Assembly: GCA_020343495.1 (NCBI GenBank)
Contig: CP070797.1
Span: forward strand, 135,785 to 168,412
DNA length: 32,628 nucleotides
Direction: 5' to 3'
From: Candidatus Omnitrophota bacterium
GTDB taxonomy: Bacteria; Omnitrophota; Gorgyraeia; Duberdicusellales; 4484-171
The notes below the pieces were generated by a model, which worked only from the letters and a program-made list of their open reading frames with translations, did not search any database and had not been told where the DNA came from. Each line of letters starts with the position of its first letter. Positions within the stretch are counted from its first letter, which is position 1. Both the position numbers and the translations under genes were made by a program. Shown here one piece after another: positions 1-6,585 of this stretch.

Positions 1-2085
1 AAAAAACTTAACCTCGTCAATCCTGAAGACAACATACTTTCTATTCTGCCGCTTCATCATTCTTACGCTTTTTTAGTATCGTTAATTATTCCTTTACTAC
101 TGAAAATAAAAATCACTTATCTTGACAGTCTTAAACCAACAGAAATTCTTAAATGCCTGAATTCCCAGCGAATAACTCTTATGGCAGTTGTCCCTCAAAT
201 ACTTTACCTATTCTACCGGCCTATAAAAGAGAAAATAGACCGCCTCCCCTTTTGTTTCAGGTTAATTTTTAACTTAAGCCTAGAAACTGCATGGGTTATA
301 AAGAAAACTACCGGGATTAACTTAGCCAGGCTGATATTTTATAAAATCCACTCTTTACTGGGTAAACATTTAAGGTTTTTCATCTGTGGAGGAGCAAAGC
401 TAAATGAAGAAGTATCGCGCCTCTTCTTTAAATTAGGATTTAAAATCATTGAAGGATACGGCCTTACCGAAGCCTCGCCGGTCGTAAGCTTAAACCCGCC
501 CAACAAAATTAAAATAGGTTCCGTAGGCAAGCCTATACCTGACGTAAAAGTAAAGATACTAAAACCTCACGCAGACAAAACCGGCCAGATTCTTATAAAA
601 GGTGATAACCTAATGGCGGGTTACTACCGAAACGAAAAAGAAACCGCTAAAACCTTAAAAGACGGCTGGCTTTACAGCGGAGACACCGGGTTTATAGATA
701 GAGGAGGCTACCTCTACATCCGCAGCCGCATCAAAGAAACTATCGTGTTAAGTTCGGGTAAAAACATCTCTCCTGAAGAAGTTGAGGCTCACTATTTAAA
801 GAGCCCGTTTATAAAAGAGATATGCGTGTTAGCTGACGAAAAAGAGGAGACTCTAGCTGCCGTGGTTGTCCCGGACTTGCCGTACTTTAAGAAAACTAAA
901 GAGCCCAACGTCAGCGACGTAATAAAATGGAATTTAGCTTACCTGTCGGAGAAACTGCCCCCCTACAAAAGAATAAGGGATTTCGTCATAGTGGAGGAGG
1001 CTCTACCAAAGACACTGTTAGGAAAAACTCAAAGGTTTAAAATCAGGCAAATATATAAAGAATACAGCGGCAGGAGAGCCCCCAAGAAAGAAATCATAAA
1101 AGAACAAACCCTGTCATCTATTGCAAAAAAAATATTAAAAGTTATAGAAAAAACAACCGGCAAAAAAGGCCTCTCTTTAAGCGACCATTTAGAACTGGAT
1201 TTAGGATTAGACTCTTTAAAAAAAATAGAGATAATGCTGGCATTAGAACAGATTCTTGGGATAACCCTGAAAGAGGAGAATTTTTCTAATATTTTTACCA
1301 TAGAAGAGCTTATTAATAAAATGGAAGAGATGGTTCCTGCCCTGACTCCTTCGCAGGAAAAAGAACGCATCTTCTGGAAAGAAATTCTGGCGCAAGAACC
1401 GCCCTCACCCCTAAAGAAAACCATAGACCTGTCTCCTTCTTTATTCACAAGACTGTTTACCTCTACATTCGCTATAATTATTAATTGTATGGCCAGAATA
1501 TTCTTTGGGTTAAAAGTCTATGGAAAAACCAACCTGCCCCGCCAAAACTTTATTCTCTGCCCTAACCACACAAGTTACTTAGACGGCTTCCTAATATTTA
1601 CTTCCCTGCCCCTTAAACTAAAACATAAACTGTTTTTTCTGGGGTTAAGCGCATATTTTCAATCTCCCATAATAAAAAGGCTAACAAAATACATGAAAGT
1701 AGTGCCCATAGATTACGCCCGAAACCTCTTAGATTCCATGAAAGTATGCAGTTATATTTTAGAAAACAAAAAAGTTCTCTGCATTTTTCCTGAAGGCACC
1801 CGCAGTGTTGACGGCCAGCTAAAAGAATTCAAAAAAGGCATAGGAATCCTGACAAAAGAGTTAGATGCAAAAATCATACCAGTTTATATTAAAGGCTCTT
1901 ACCAGGCCTGGAAACCCAGCGTACTCTTTCCCAGACCTCACCCTATAAAAGTTACGTTTGGGAAACCCCGCTCAAAAGAACAGCTAAAAGAAACCGGCCT
2001 GCTTTTAAATAAAGATGCTGACACCTACCAGGCTATCAGCCTGGGAATAAGGCAAGAAGTTGCGAAATTAAAAGAAACCCTCTAA
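1..2085 (+). CDS. Acyl-AMP ligase / acyl carrier / PlsC acyltransferase fusion (5' end outside window)
   Basis: The frame is open from base 1, so the ATG at 181 is internal; about 694 residues are visible. Order of domains: the C-terminal half of an ANL (AMP-binding) ligase, with an LPLHHSYAF segment at the very start, EGYGLTEASP, the YSGDTG aspartate motif and the PKTLLGKTQR lysine loop. Next is an acyl carrier domain with LGLDSL, whose serine (codon at 1213) should carry phosphopantetheine. Last is a PlsC domain with NHTSYLD (HX4D) and FPEGTRS. The family logic is activation of a fatty acid, loading on the built-in carrier and transfer to a glycerophospholipid or lysolipid, as in Aas but with an internal carrier. 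The protein probably sits at the inner membrane. The exact acceptor cannot be read from sequence. Confidence 0.9.
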   Translation, partial: KKLNLVNPEDNILSILPLHHSYAFLVSLIIPLLLKIKITYLDSLKPTEILKCLNSQRITLMAVVPQILYLFYRPIKEKIDRLPFCFRLIFNLSLETAWVIKKTTGINLARLIFYKIHSLLGKHLRFFICGGAKLNEEVSRLFFKLGFKIIEGYGLTEASPVVSLNPPNKIKIGSVGKPIPDVKVKILKPHADKTGQILIKGDNLMAGYYRNEKETAKTLKDGWLYSGDTGFIDRGGYLYIRSRIKETIVLSSGKNISPEEVEAHYLKSPFIKEICVLADEKEETLAAVVVPDLPYFKKTKEPNVSDVIKWNLAYLSEKLPPYKRIRDFVIVEEALPKTLLGKTQRFKIRQIYKEYSGRRAPKKEIIKEQTLSSIAKKILKVIEKTTGKKGLSLSDHLELDLGLDSLKKIEIMLALEQILGITLKEENFSNIFTIEELINKMEEMVPALTPSQEKERIFWKEILAQEPPSPLKKTIDLSPSLFTRLFTSTFAIIINCMARIFFGLKVYGKTNLPRQNFILCPNHTSYLDGFLIFTSLPLKLKHKLFFLGLSAYFQSPIIKRLTKYMKVVPIDYARNLLDSMKVCSYILENKKVLCIFPEGTRSVDGQLKEFKKGIGILTKELDAKIIPVYIKGSYQAWKPSVLFPRPHPIKVTFGKPRSKEQLKETGLLLNKDADTYQAISLGIRQEVAKLKETL

Positions 2086-2150
2086 CCCTATTTTAAGATT
2101 GACACTTCCCCTCAAAAAGTTACAATATTCGGATAAAAAGATAGAAGCCT

Positions 2151-3278
2151 ATGGAAAGAGTAGGAATTACAATAATAGGCGCAGGCGTTATTGGGTTAGC
2201 CGTGGCAAGAGAGCTTTCCGTGTCTTTTGGCGAAGATATCTTCGTTATAGAGAAGAATTACTCCTTCGGCCAGGAAACCAGCTCCCGAAACAGCGAAGTA
2301 ATCCATGCCGGTATTTATTATCCCTCTAACTCTCAAAAAGCAAAAACCTGCACCCAAGGCAGGCGTCTCCTTTATAAGTTCTGCGAAGAAAACAACATAA
2401 ACCATAAAAGAACCGGCAAACTCATTGTAACAATTGACCACAGCGAAACTGTTGACTTAGAGAACCTCTTCAAAAAAGGGATAGAGAACGGAGTGGAGGA
2501 CTTAACTCTCCTGGACAAAGACCAAATAAAAAAAATTGAGCCTAACATAAAGAGCAGCGCCGCTATATATTCGCCGTCCACGGGCGTCATAGATTCGCAT
2601 GGGTTTATGAAAAAACTTCTATTGGATTTTAAAAGTAACGCCGGCGAAATAGCTTATAATACAAAAGTAATCGGCATTGATAAAGATAGCGGCGGCTTTA
2701 AAATCTACGTGGAAGATAAAACCGGAGAAAGTTTCACATTTTTATCTAAATTCCTCATTAACTGCGCCGGCTTAAATTCCGATAAAATCGCAGAACTCAC
2801 CGGAATAAAACTGCCGGAGTATAAACTAAAATACTGTAAAGGCGACTATTTCAGGGTCAGCAGCGGCAAATCAAAATTCATTAACCGGCTAATCTACCCT
2901 GTTCCTAAAGAAAGGGAGTCAGGATTAGGCATCCACGCTACGTTAGATTTAGCAGCCAGCCTGCGGTTAGGACCGGACGCCGAGTACGTAGAAGCAGTTG
3001 ATTACACCATAAATGAAACAAAACGACGCTTTTTTTATGAAAGCACCAAACCTTTCCTTCCCTTTATTGAAATAGAGGACCTCACAACAGATACCAGCGG
3101 CATCCGGCCTAAACTGCAAGGGGAGAACCAGGATTTTAGGGATTTTATAATAAAAGAGGAGAGCGATAACAATGCCGCAGGGCTTATAAACCTTATTGGT
3201 ATTGAGTCGCCCGGCTTAACAAGTTCTCTTTCCATTGCAAAAATAGTAAAAGAGCTGATTACGGCATCTGCCTCTTAA
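2151..3278 (+). CDS. lhgO: FAD-dependent oxidoreductase, L-2-hydroxyglutarate oxidase-like
   Basis: A 375-residue flavoprotein of the DAO superfamily. The N-terminal Rossmann motif IIGAGVIGLAVAREL binds FAD. Further family marks are SSRNSEVIHAGIYYP (LhgO/L2HGDH-type substrate-site region), the NCAGLNSDKIAELTG segment and the C-terminal GIESPGLTSSLSIAK. The family oxidises L-2-hydroxyglutarate to 2-oxoglutarate and passes electrons to the quinone pool or oxygen. It lies 65 bases after the acyltransferase fusion on the same strand and may share its transcript. Length and motif order match the family; glycerol-3-phosphate or other 2-hydroxyacid specificity is a less likely alternative. Confidence 0.85.
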   Translation: MERVGITIIGAGVIGLAVARELSVSFGEDIFVIEKNYSFGQETSSRNSEVIHAGIYYPSNSQKAKTCTQGRRLLYKFCEENNINHKRTGKLIVTIDHSETVDLENLFKKGIENGVEDLTLLDKDQIKKIEPNIKSSAAIYSPSTGVIDSHGFMKKLLLDFKSNAGEIAYNTKVIGIDKDSGGFKIYVEDKTGESFTFLSKFLINCAGLNSDKIAELTGIKLPEYKLKYCKGDYFRVSSGKSKFINRLIYPVPKERESGLGIHATLDLAASLRLGPDAEYVEAVDYTINETKRRFFYESTKPFLPFIEIEDLTTDTSGIRPKLQGENQDFRDFIIKEESDNNAAGLINLIGIESPGLTSSLSIAKIVKELITASAS

Positions 3279-3288
3279 AAAGGGGCGG

Positions 3289-4230
3289 TTACGAAATACT
3301 ATCTATTTTTACCTGTTTAAAGATTTTCTTAACAGTTGCTGGTTTTATAAACCCGGGGTTAATACTTAGAGCGTTTGCTGCTCCGCAACTTACTGCCATC
3401 CTGGCACATTCAGGGAAACTGCTGTTTTTGATGAAAGAGGATATAAACCCTGCAATAAAAGCATCGCCGCAGCCCACGGGGCTTCTGCGCCGCAGTTTAG
3501 GAGGAACCGCCAAAACCATATCTTTGCCGTTAAAAAGCACAGCACCCCTAGACCCCATGGTAATTGCAACAATTTTAACGCCTCTTTTATAAAGACTGTA
3601 AGCGGCTTTCTTTATTTTTGCCAATGAAACTAACTTATCTGCTAAAATCTGTTCTACTTCAGCTAAATTTGGCTTAATCATAAACGGCTTTTTTTTAAGG
3701 CCGACCGTAAAAGCAGGGCCGCTGGTATCAAAGATAGTAACTGCGCCTTTTTTCTTTGCAACATCAATAAGTTCTGCATAGAAAGAATCCTGCACTCCGG
3801 GGATATTTCTTCCGGATAAAACTACGACTTTTGCTCCTTTAAGCAAAGAAAGAAACTTTTTCCTAAAACTATTTAACTCAACTTTTTTGATTGTCCCGCC
3901 GCGTTCTAAAACGCGTGTTATTGTGTTTAACCTCGAATCAATAATAGTAAGGCTGGTCCTGGTATTGACTTTAACTTGCGTAAAATCATAGTTTATGCCT
4001 TCCTTTCTTAACTGCCTTTCTATATAACTGCCGCAATAGCCTCCTATAAAACCGGTAGCTCGCGTATCCACACCAAGACGTCTCAGGACTCTTGATACGT
4101 TGATGCCTTTACCGCCGGCGCTTATAGACAAAGCCTGTTCACGAAAGTCTTCACCTACTTTAAAACCAGGCACGCTTACGGTCTTATCAATGGCAGGGTT
4201 TAAAGTAACAGTTAAAATATACGGTTTCAT
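3289..4230 (-). CDS. 1-phosphofructokinase family sugar-phosphate kinase (PfkB/FruK/LacC type)
   Basis: A 313-residue ribokinase-fold kinase. TLNPAIDKT at the N terminus and AGGKGINVSRVL (about residues 38-49) are typical of the FruK/LacC/PfkB branch. The anion-hole and catalytic motif is GCGD (253-256) instead of GAGD, with the Asp base kept. Likely substrates are fructose-1-phosphate, fructose-6-phosphate or tagatose-6-phosphate; no PTS gene is beside it to decide. It converges on the oxidoreductase with a 10-base gap and is divergent from the small-gene patch. No Shine-Dalgarno sequence precedes the ATG. Confidence 0.85.
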   Translation of the reverse strand: MKPYILTVTLNPAIDKTVSVPGFKVGEDFREQALSISAGGKGINVSRVLRRLGVDTRATGFIGGYCGSYIERQLRKEGINYDFTQVKVNTRTSLTIIDSRLNTITRVLERGGTIKKVELNSFRKKFLSLLKGAKVVVLSGRNIPGVQDSFYAELIDVAKKKGAVTIFDTSGPAFTVGLKKKPFMIKPNLAEVEQILADKLVSLAKIKKAAYSLYKRGVKIVAITMGSRGAVLFNGKDMVLAVPPKLRRRSPVGCGDAFIAGFISSFIKNSSFPECARMAVSCGAANALSINPGFIKPATVKKIFKQVKIDSIS

Positions 4231-4237
4231 GTCATAT

Positions 4238-4246
4238 ATTGTATCA
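4238..4246 (-). promoter_or_regulatory. Extended -10 promoter very close to the kinase start codon
   Basis: On the minus strand TGATACAAT is an extended -10 element. Its end lies so close to the ATG (4230) that transcription would start at about 4231, giving a leaderless or nearly leaderless mRNA. That agrees with the lack of a ribosome binding site. The -35 match is poor (TTTCCT with a 17-base spacer). Inference from consensus only. Confidence 0.4.
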
Positions 4247-4280
4247 TCAAAAAGATAAAAAGGAAAATTTAACTTAGCGG

Positions 4281-4308
4281 TTGAAATTATAATTTAAAGA
4301 GATAAAAT
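4281..4308 (+). promoter_or_regulatory. Sigma-70-type promoter for the small-gene patch
   Basis: TTGAAA at 4281-4286, a 16-base spacer and TAAAAT at 4303-4308. It lies 54 bases upstream of the membrane-protein gene that starts at 4363 and has a strong Shine-Dalgarno sequence. Confidence 0.5.
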
Positions 4309-4362
4309 AAAACATAGTAGGCGGTTATTTTAAAAACATATTTAATTTTAGGAGGTGAAGCG

Positions 4363-4656
4363 ATGTGTTATCTTTTTAATCCAACCATCAAAGCTTTAGG
4401 ATTGTTAACCGTAAGTTTTTTTCTTCTCTTTGCCGTTTCAAATACAAAATCCAACAACTTACGGAAATTCGGCAGAGTCTTAGCAGTAGCACTATGGATA
4501 GTTGCAGCTTATTTAATTATAATCGGCACTTACTCAAGCCTTACAGGAGAGGATTATTTATACAAATACAAATCAAAATTTTATAAAGGAAAAAAATATT
4601 ATAAAGACATGCCTTATCACAAAGGCGAGGAAATGCCTCATCATAAAGGCAAGTAA
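4363..4656 (+). CDS. Small membrane protein with His/Lys/Tyr-rich tail, function unknown
   Basis: A 97-residue protein with an excellent ribosome binding site (AGGAGGTG, 6 bases before the ATG). Two hydrophobic stretches (about residues 10-26 and 40-57) should cross the membrane as a hairpin. The rest is a charged tail rich in Lys, Tyr and His, ending in repeated HKGEEMPHHKGK-like units. The tail could bind metal or nucleic acid, but nothing shows which. I recognise no family. The next gene starts 32 bases downstream in the same direction, so the two may be co-transcribed. Confidence 0.7.
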   Translation: MCYLFNPTIKALGLLTVSFFLLFAVSNTKSNNLRKFGRVLAVALWIVAAYLIIIGTYSSLTGEDYLYKYKSKFYKGKKYYKDMPYHKGEEMPHHKGK

Positions 4657-4688
4657 CTCTTGGATATAATATATAGAGGGGAGCAGAT

Positions 4689-4868
4689 ATGGGACACGGA
4701 CGAAAAAGCTTTGGAATGAAGAAAAGAAAGGCAAGAAACTTCATACATTTTAAAAAGAAAAAACATCCCAAAAAAGAGAAAAAAGCAGAAGAACCTCTTC
4801 CCAGGAACATTGAAATCTTTAAAGCTATCCCCGAAGAAAAAGTTATCTTTAGAAAAAAGAGAAAATAA
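4689..4868 (+). CDS. 59-residue highly basic small protein, function unknown
   Basis: ATG at 4689 follows an AGAGGGGAG ribosome binding site; the frame stops with TAA at 4866-4868. It starts MGHGRKSFGMKKRKARN and is about 40% Lys/Arg, with a short acidic/Pro stretch (AEEPLPRN) near residue 33 and a basic end. The composition is like small ribosomal or nucleoid proteins, but no known ribosomal protein matches. A TATAAT-like sequence just upstream (about 4669-4677) could give it its own transcript. Support is the ribosome binding site, the clean start and its place among similar small genes. Confidence 0.6.
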   Translation: MGHGRKSFGMKKRKARNFIHFKKKKHPKKEKKAEEPLPRNIEIFKAIPEEKVIFRKKRK

Positions 4869-4896
4869 ATGCTGCTGCCAGGCCTTAAAGCGCGAT

Positions 4897-4914
4897 TTTT
4901 TGTGTTTTTTGGTG
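4897..4914 (+). repeat. T-rich repeat unit, copy 1 of 3
   Basis: Contains the core TGTGTTTTTTGGT, identical over 13 bases to the copy at 5461-5473. It lies just upstream of the promoter of the ribbon-helix-helix-like gene. Its place suggests an operator, but low complexity makes a chance match possible. Confidence 0.4.
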
Positions 4915-4927
4915 TTTTTTTGTATGC

Positions 4928-4955
4928 TTGAAAATATTATCTATTGTGGTATAAT
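4928..4955 (+). promoter_or_regulatory. Strong sigma-70 promoter for the RHH-like gene
   Basis: TTGAAA at 4928-4933, a 16-base spacer and a perfect TATAAT at 4950-4955 preceded by TGG (extended -10). The start codon of the 69-residue DNA-binding protein is about 50 bases downstream of the predicted start. Confidence 0.65.
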
Positions 4956-5013
4956 TATATTTCTTTCAGAAGAACCAAAAAAACCAGCACAAACCGAGAA
5001 GGAGGTATAATTT

Positions 5014-5223
5014 ATGCTGAAAATAGCGAAAAAGACAAAAACATCAAAGAGAGGAAGGCCTAAAAAAACAGTAAAATACAACAAAACCATCAACGTAAGA
5101 TTAACGCAGGAACACTGGGTAGAGGTGCTTAACTGGGCAAATAAAGCCAATTTAGAGCCGTCTGTATACATCAGAAAAATCCTCTTAGACTTCTTAGGAA
5201 TAAAACAACCCACCGAACAATAA
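5014..5223 (+). CDS. Small AT-hook / ribbon-helix-helix-like DNA-binding protein
   Basis: A 69-residue basic protein with a strong ribosome binding site (AAGGAGGTATAATTT before ATG). Residues about 10-20 carry KRGRPKK, a classic AT-hook. The rest, beta-like KTINVRLTQEHW followed by two helices ending in PSVYIRKILLDFLG, fits a ribbon-helix-helix (CopG/Arc-like) fold. It is probably a transcription regulator or antitoxin-like repressor; no toxin gene is adjacent. It has its own promoter (4928-4955), and a T-rich repeat lies upstream. Confidence 0.7.
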   Translation: MLKIAKKTKTSKRGRPKKTVKYNKTINVRLTQEHWVEVLNWANKANLEPSVYIRKILLDFLGIKQPTEQ

Positions 5224-5237
5224 ATCCCCAGGAAGAA

Positions 5238-5288
5238 GCGCAGTTGACCGGACGCCACCGATGTAATAAATAGAGGAGTTAACTGCGC
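5238..5288. repeat. Inverted repeat after the RHH-like gene
   Basis: GCGCAGTTGAC (5238-5248) and GTTAACTGCGC (5278-5288) pair at 10 of 11 positions across a 29-base loop. It begins 15 bases after the stop codon. No T-tract follows on either strand, so it is not a standard intrinsic terminator; an RNA-stability hairpin or protein site is possible. Confidence 0.4.
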
Positions 5289-5456
5289 AAAACCAATTAA
5301 TAAAAAAACAAATATCCTTGTTAAAATAAATTATATCCTGATATTCACTTCTTATTATCAATCTAACCAAAAACAATGTCTCCTGCGGCAAAAAATAAGC
5401 TTTTCTGACGCCAATGCTGCGGTTGGGAAGCATGTATTATGCTTGAGCAATGGTAT

Positions 5457-5519
5457 TTTCTGTGTTTTTTGGTTGCCTCAAAAATAGAGGAAGGAAATTT
5501 CTGTGGTTTTTAGTTGCCT
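5457..5519 (+). repeat. Tandem pair of 22-bp T-rich repeats, copies 2 and 3
   Basis: Copies at 5457-5478 and 5498-5519 agree at 20 of 22 positions with a 41-base period (TTTCTGTG, a T-run, then GTTGCCT). Four turns of helix is close to 41-42 bases, so both copies would face the same side of the DNA. They lie directly upstream of the HTH gene and share a 13-base core with 4902-4914. A regulator operator is the simplest reading. Confidence 0.5.
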
Positions 5520-5538
5520 TATAACCTTATAAATATCC

Positions 5539-5567
5539 TTGAAGAGCTCATAAAGACGTGATAAATT
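5539..5567 (+). promoter_or_regulatory. Promoter-like sequence placing the start site at the GTG codon
   Basis: TTGAAG (5539-5544), a 17-base spacer and TAAATT (5562-5567). The expected start site, about 7 bases on, coincides with the GTG start codon at 5574. This would make a leaderless mRNA and explain the absence of a Shine-Dalgarno sequence. Confidence 0.35.
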
Positions 5568-5573
5568 AATATT

Positions 5574-5777
5574 GTGGAGAAAGAATTAGCCGAATGGCAT
5601 AAATTGCATACCTTCTATCAGGGCTGTGATTACCAGACCAAAGAACTGGCTGATTACCTGAAAGTATCCTGCCGCACCATCCAAAGATGGCTTAAAGGCA
5701 CAACGCAACCCCCTGATAAAAAATTACGCCGGATCAAAGAATATCTTGCCAATAAGAAAGAAAAACAAACCTCTTGA
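5574..5777 (+). CDS. Small helix-turn-helix DNA-binding protein
   Basis: A 67-residue protein starting with GTG. Residues about 19-42, YQTKELADYLKVSCRTIQRW, form a clear helix-turn-helix: ELADYLKV as the first helix and SCRTIQRWLKG as the recognition helix, as in AlpA/MerR- or Xre-type excision and regulator proteins. The rest is basic (KKLRRIKEYLANKKEK). It has no visible ribosome binding site. It probably regulates itself or neighbouring small genes through the repeats just upstream. Excisionase-like roles are an alternative, but no integrase is present. Confidence 0.6.
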   Translation: MEKELAEWHKLHTFYQGCDYQTKELADYLKVSCRTIQRWLKGTTQPPDKKLRRIKEYLANKKEKQTS

Positions 5778-5836
5778 AAGCAGAGATAAGCAACCCCTTA
5801 AACAACTTATATTTAATTTAAAAAACCCAGTAAATC

Positions 5837-5926
5837 AGGCGCCCCACCAACACCAACCCCTATGTCGCACTTGGAGCTATAATATATCTTATGTTAACTT
5901 TTATATGTGTGGGAATTTCATCTTAA
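5837..5926 (+). pseudogene. Possible fragment of a membrane-bound cytochrome gene
   Basis: One frame reads RPTNTNPYVALGAIIYLM and goes on hydrophobic to a stop at 5924-5926; it is also closed by a stop just upstream. The TNPY-plus-hydrophobic pattern resembles the second membrane segment of NapC/multihaem-cytochrome-like membrane proteins, from memory. There is no start codon or ribosome binding site and only about 29 codons, so if real it is a remnant. Low confidence. Confidence 0.2.
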
Positions 5927-6051
5927 GTTTAATAATATCAATGCCTTCTCAAAATATCACAAAACTAACTCCCCGGACAAAAAATGCCTCTACCTTAAAC
6001 ACTAATAAAAGTATTATATTATTTTTTATAAGGAAAGATTTATATGAAGCT

Positions 6052-6420
6052 TTAAATAAGACTCTTAATTTTTCCCAATAAATCCTTTATATCAAACGGT
6101 TTGGTTATATAATAATTTGCGCCAATAACCTTGCCAATAACCCTGTCAACATCTAAATCTTTTGCCGTCAACATAATAATAGGAATTTTAGCGGTTGCCT
6201 CATCTTTTCGTATCCTTCTGCAAACTTCCTCCCCAGGCAACAAGGGAAGCCTTAAATCTAAAATAATCAAATCAGGCATGTGTTGCGTTACCTTCTCTAA
6301 TCCCTCTGTTCCATCCACTGCTCCATATACAGCATAACCTTCTCGTTCTAAAATATAGGTTAATGTCTTAACAATATCCACCTCATCATCCACTATAAGA
6401 ACTTTCTTTTTCTTTTCCAT
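6052..6420 (-). CDS. Stand-alone response regulator receiver domain (CheY-like)
   Basis: A 122-residue single-domain receiver. Counted from the ATG at 6420: acidic pair D11/D12 in LIVDDE, phosphoacceptor D55 in ILDLRLP, switch T85 in MLTAKD and K107 in ITKPF. All active-site residues are present, so it should be phosphorylated and signal by protein contact; there is no output domain. A TTG six bases upstream (6426) is a possible but less likely start. The frame runs open into a histidine kinase remnant upstream, so its original partner gene appears lost. Confidence 0.88.
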   Translation of the reverse strand: MEKKKKVLIVDDEVDIVKTLTYILEREGYAVYGAVDGTEGLEKVTQHMPDLIILDLRLPLLPGEEVCRRIRKDEATAKIPIIMLTAKDLDVDRVIGKVIGANYYITKPFDIKDLLGKIKSLI

Positions 6421-6585
6421 ATCCAACCCCGCCCTTTCACATTTTGGTAACGTAAAATAAAAAGAACTGCCTCCCCCAAAGACAGATTCTGCCCAAATCT
6501 TTCTTCTATTCTATCATTATAGCTATTTTACCAAAATTCTGAATAAAGTTAAGTGCATTATTAATTAAATTATTAAATTTTCCTT
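6421..6585 (-). pseudogene. Remnant of a histidine kinase gene (N-box and C-terminal pieces)
   Basis: Read on the minus strand just after the radical SAM stop codon, one frame gives FNNLINNALNFIQNFGKI, the N-box region of a HATPase_c domain, ending in a TAG. In a second frame, from about 6506 to the regulator start, it gives KIWAESVFGGGSSFYFTLP, the classic C-terminal end of a hybrid-type sensor kinase. The middle (G1/G2 ATP lid) and the whole N-terminal part are missing. The C-terminal piece runs without a stop into the receiver-domain gene. Deletion and frameshift are evident; the function is lost. Confidence 0.75.

Larger units (their letters stand above)
5224..5573. other. 350-base gene-poor spacer
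   Basis: No convincing coding frame on either strand. It holds an 11-bp inverted repeat near its left end (5238-5288), two copies of a 22-bp T-rich repeat near its right end (5457-5519) and a promoter-like sequence just before the HTH gene. The stretch between (about 5290-5450) shows nothing I can interpret. Confidence 0.6.

Noticed and set aside
181-183. ATG at 181 as start of the first gene
   Set aside because: The frame continues open to base 1 and the upstream codons encode a recognisable ligase motif, so the gene begins outside the window.
4541-5258. Minus-strand frames opposite the small-gene patch
   Set aside because: They lack ribosome binding sites and are the complements of Lys-rich genes, giving Phe/Leu-rich shadows.
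5746-6081. A 111-residue plus-strand frame after the HTH gene
   Set aside because: No ribosome binding site or plausible composition; it overlaps the HTH gene end and the receiver gene.
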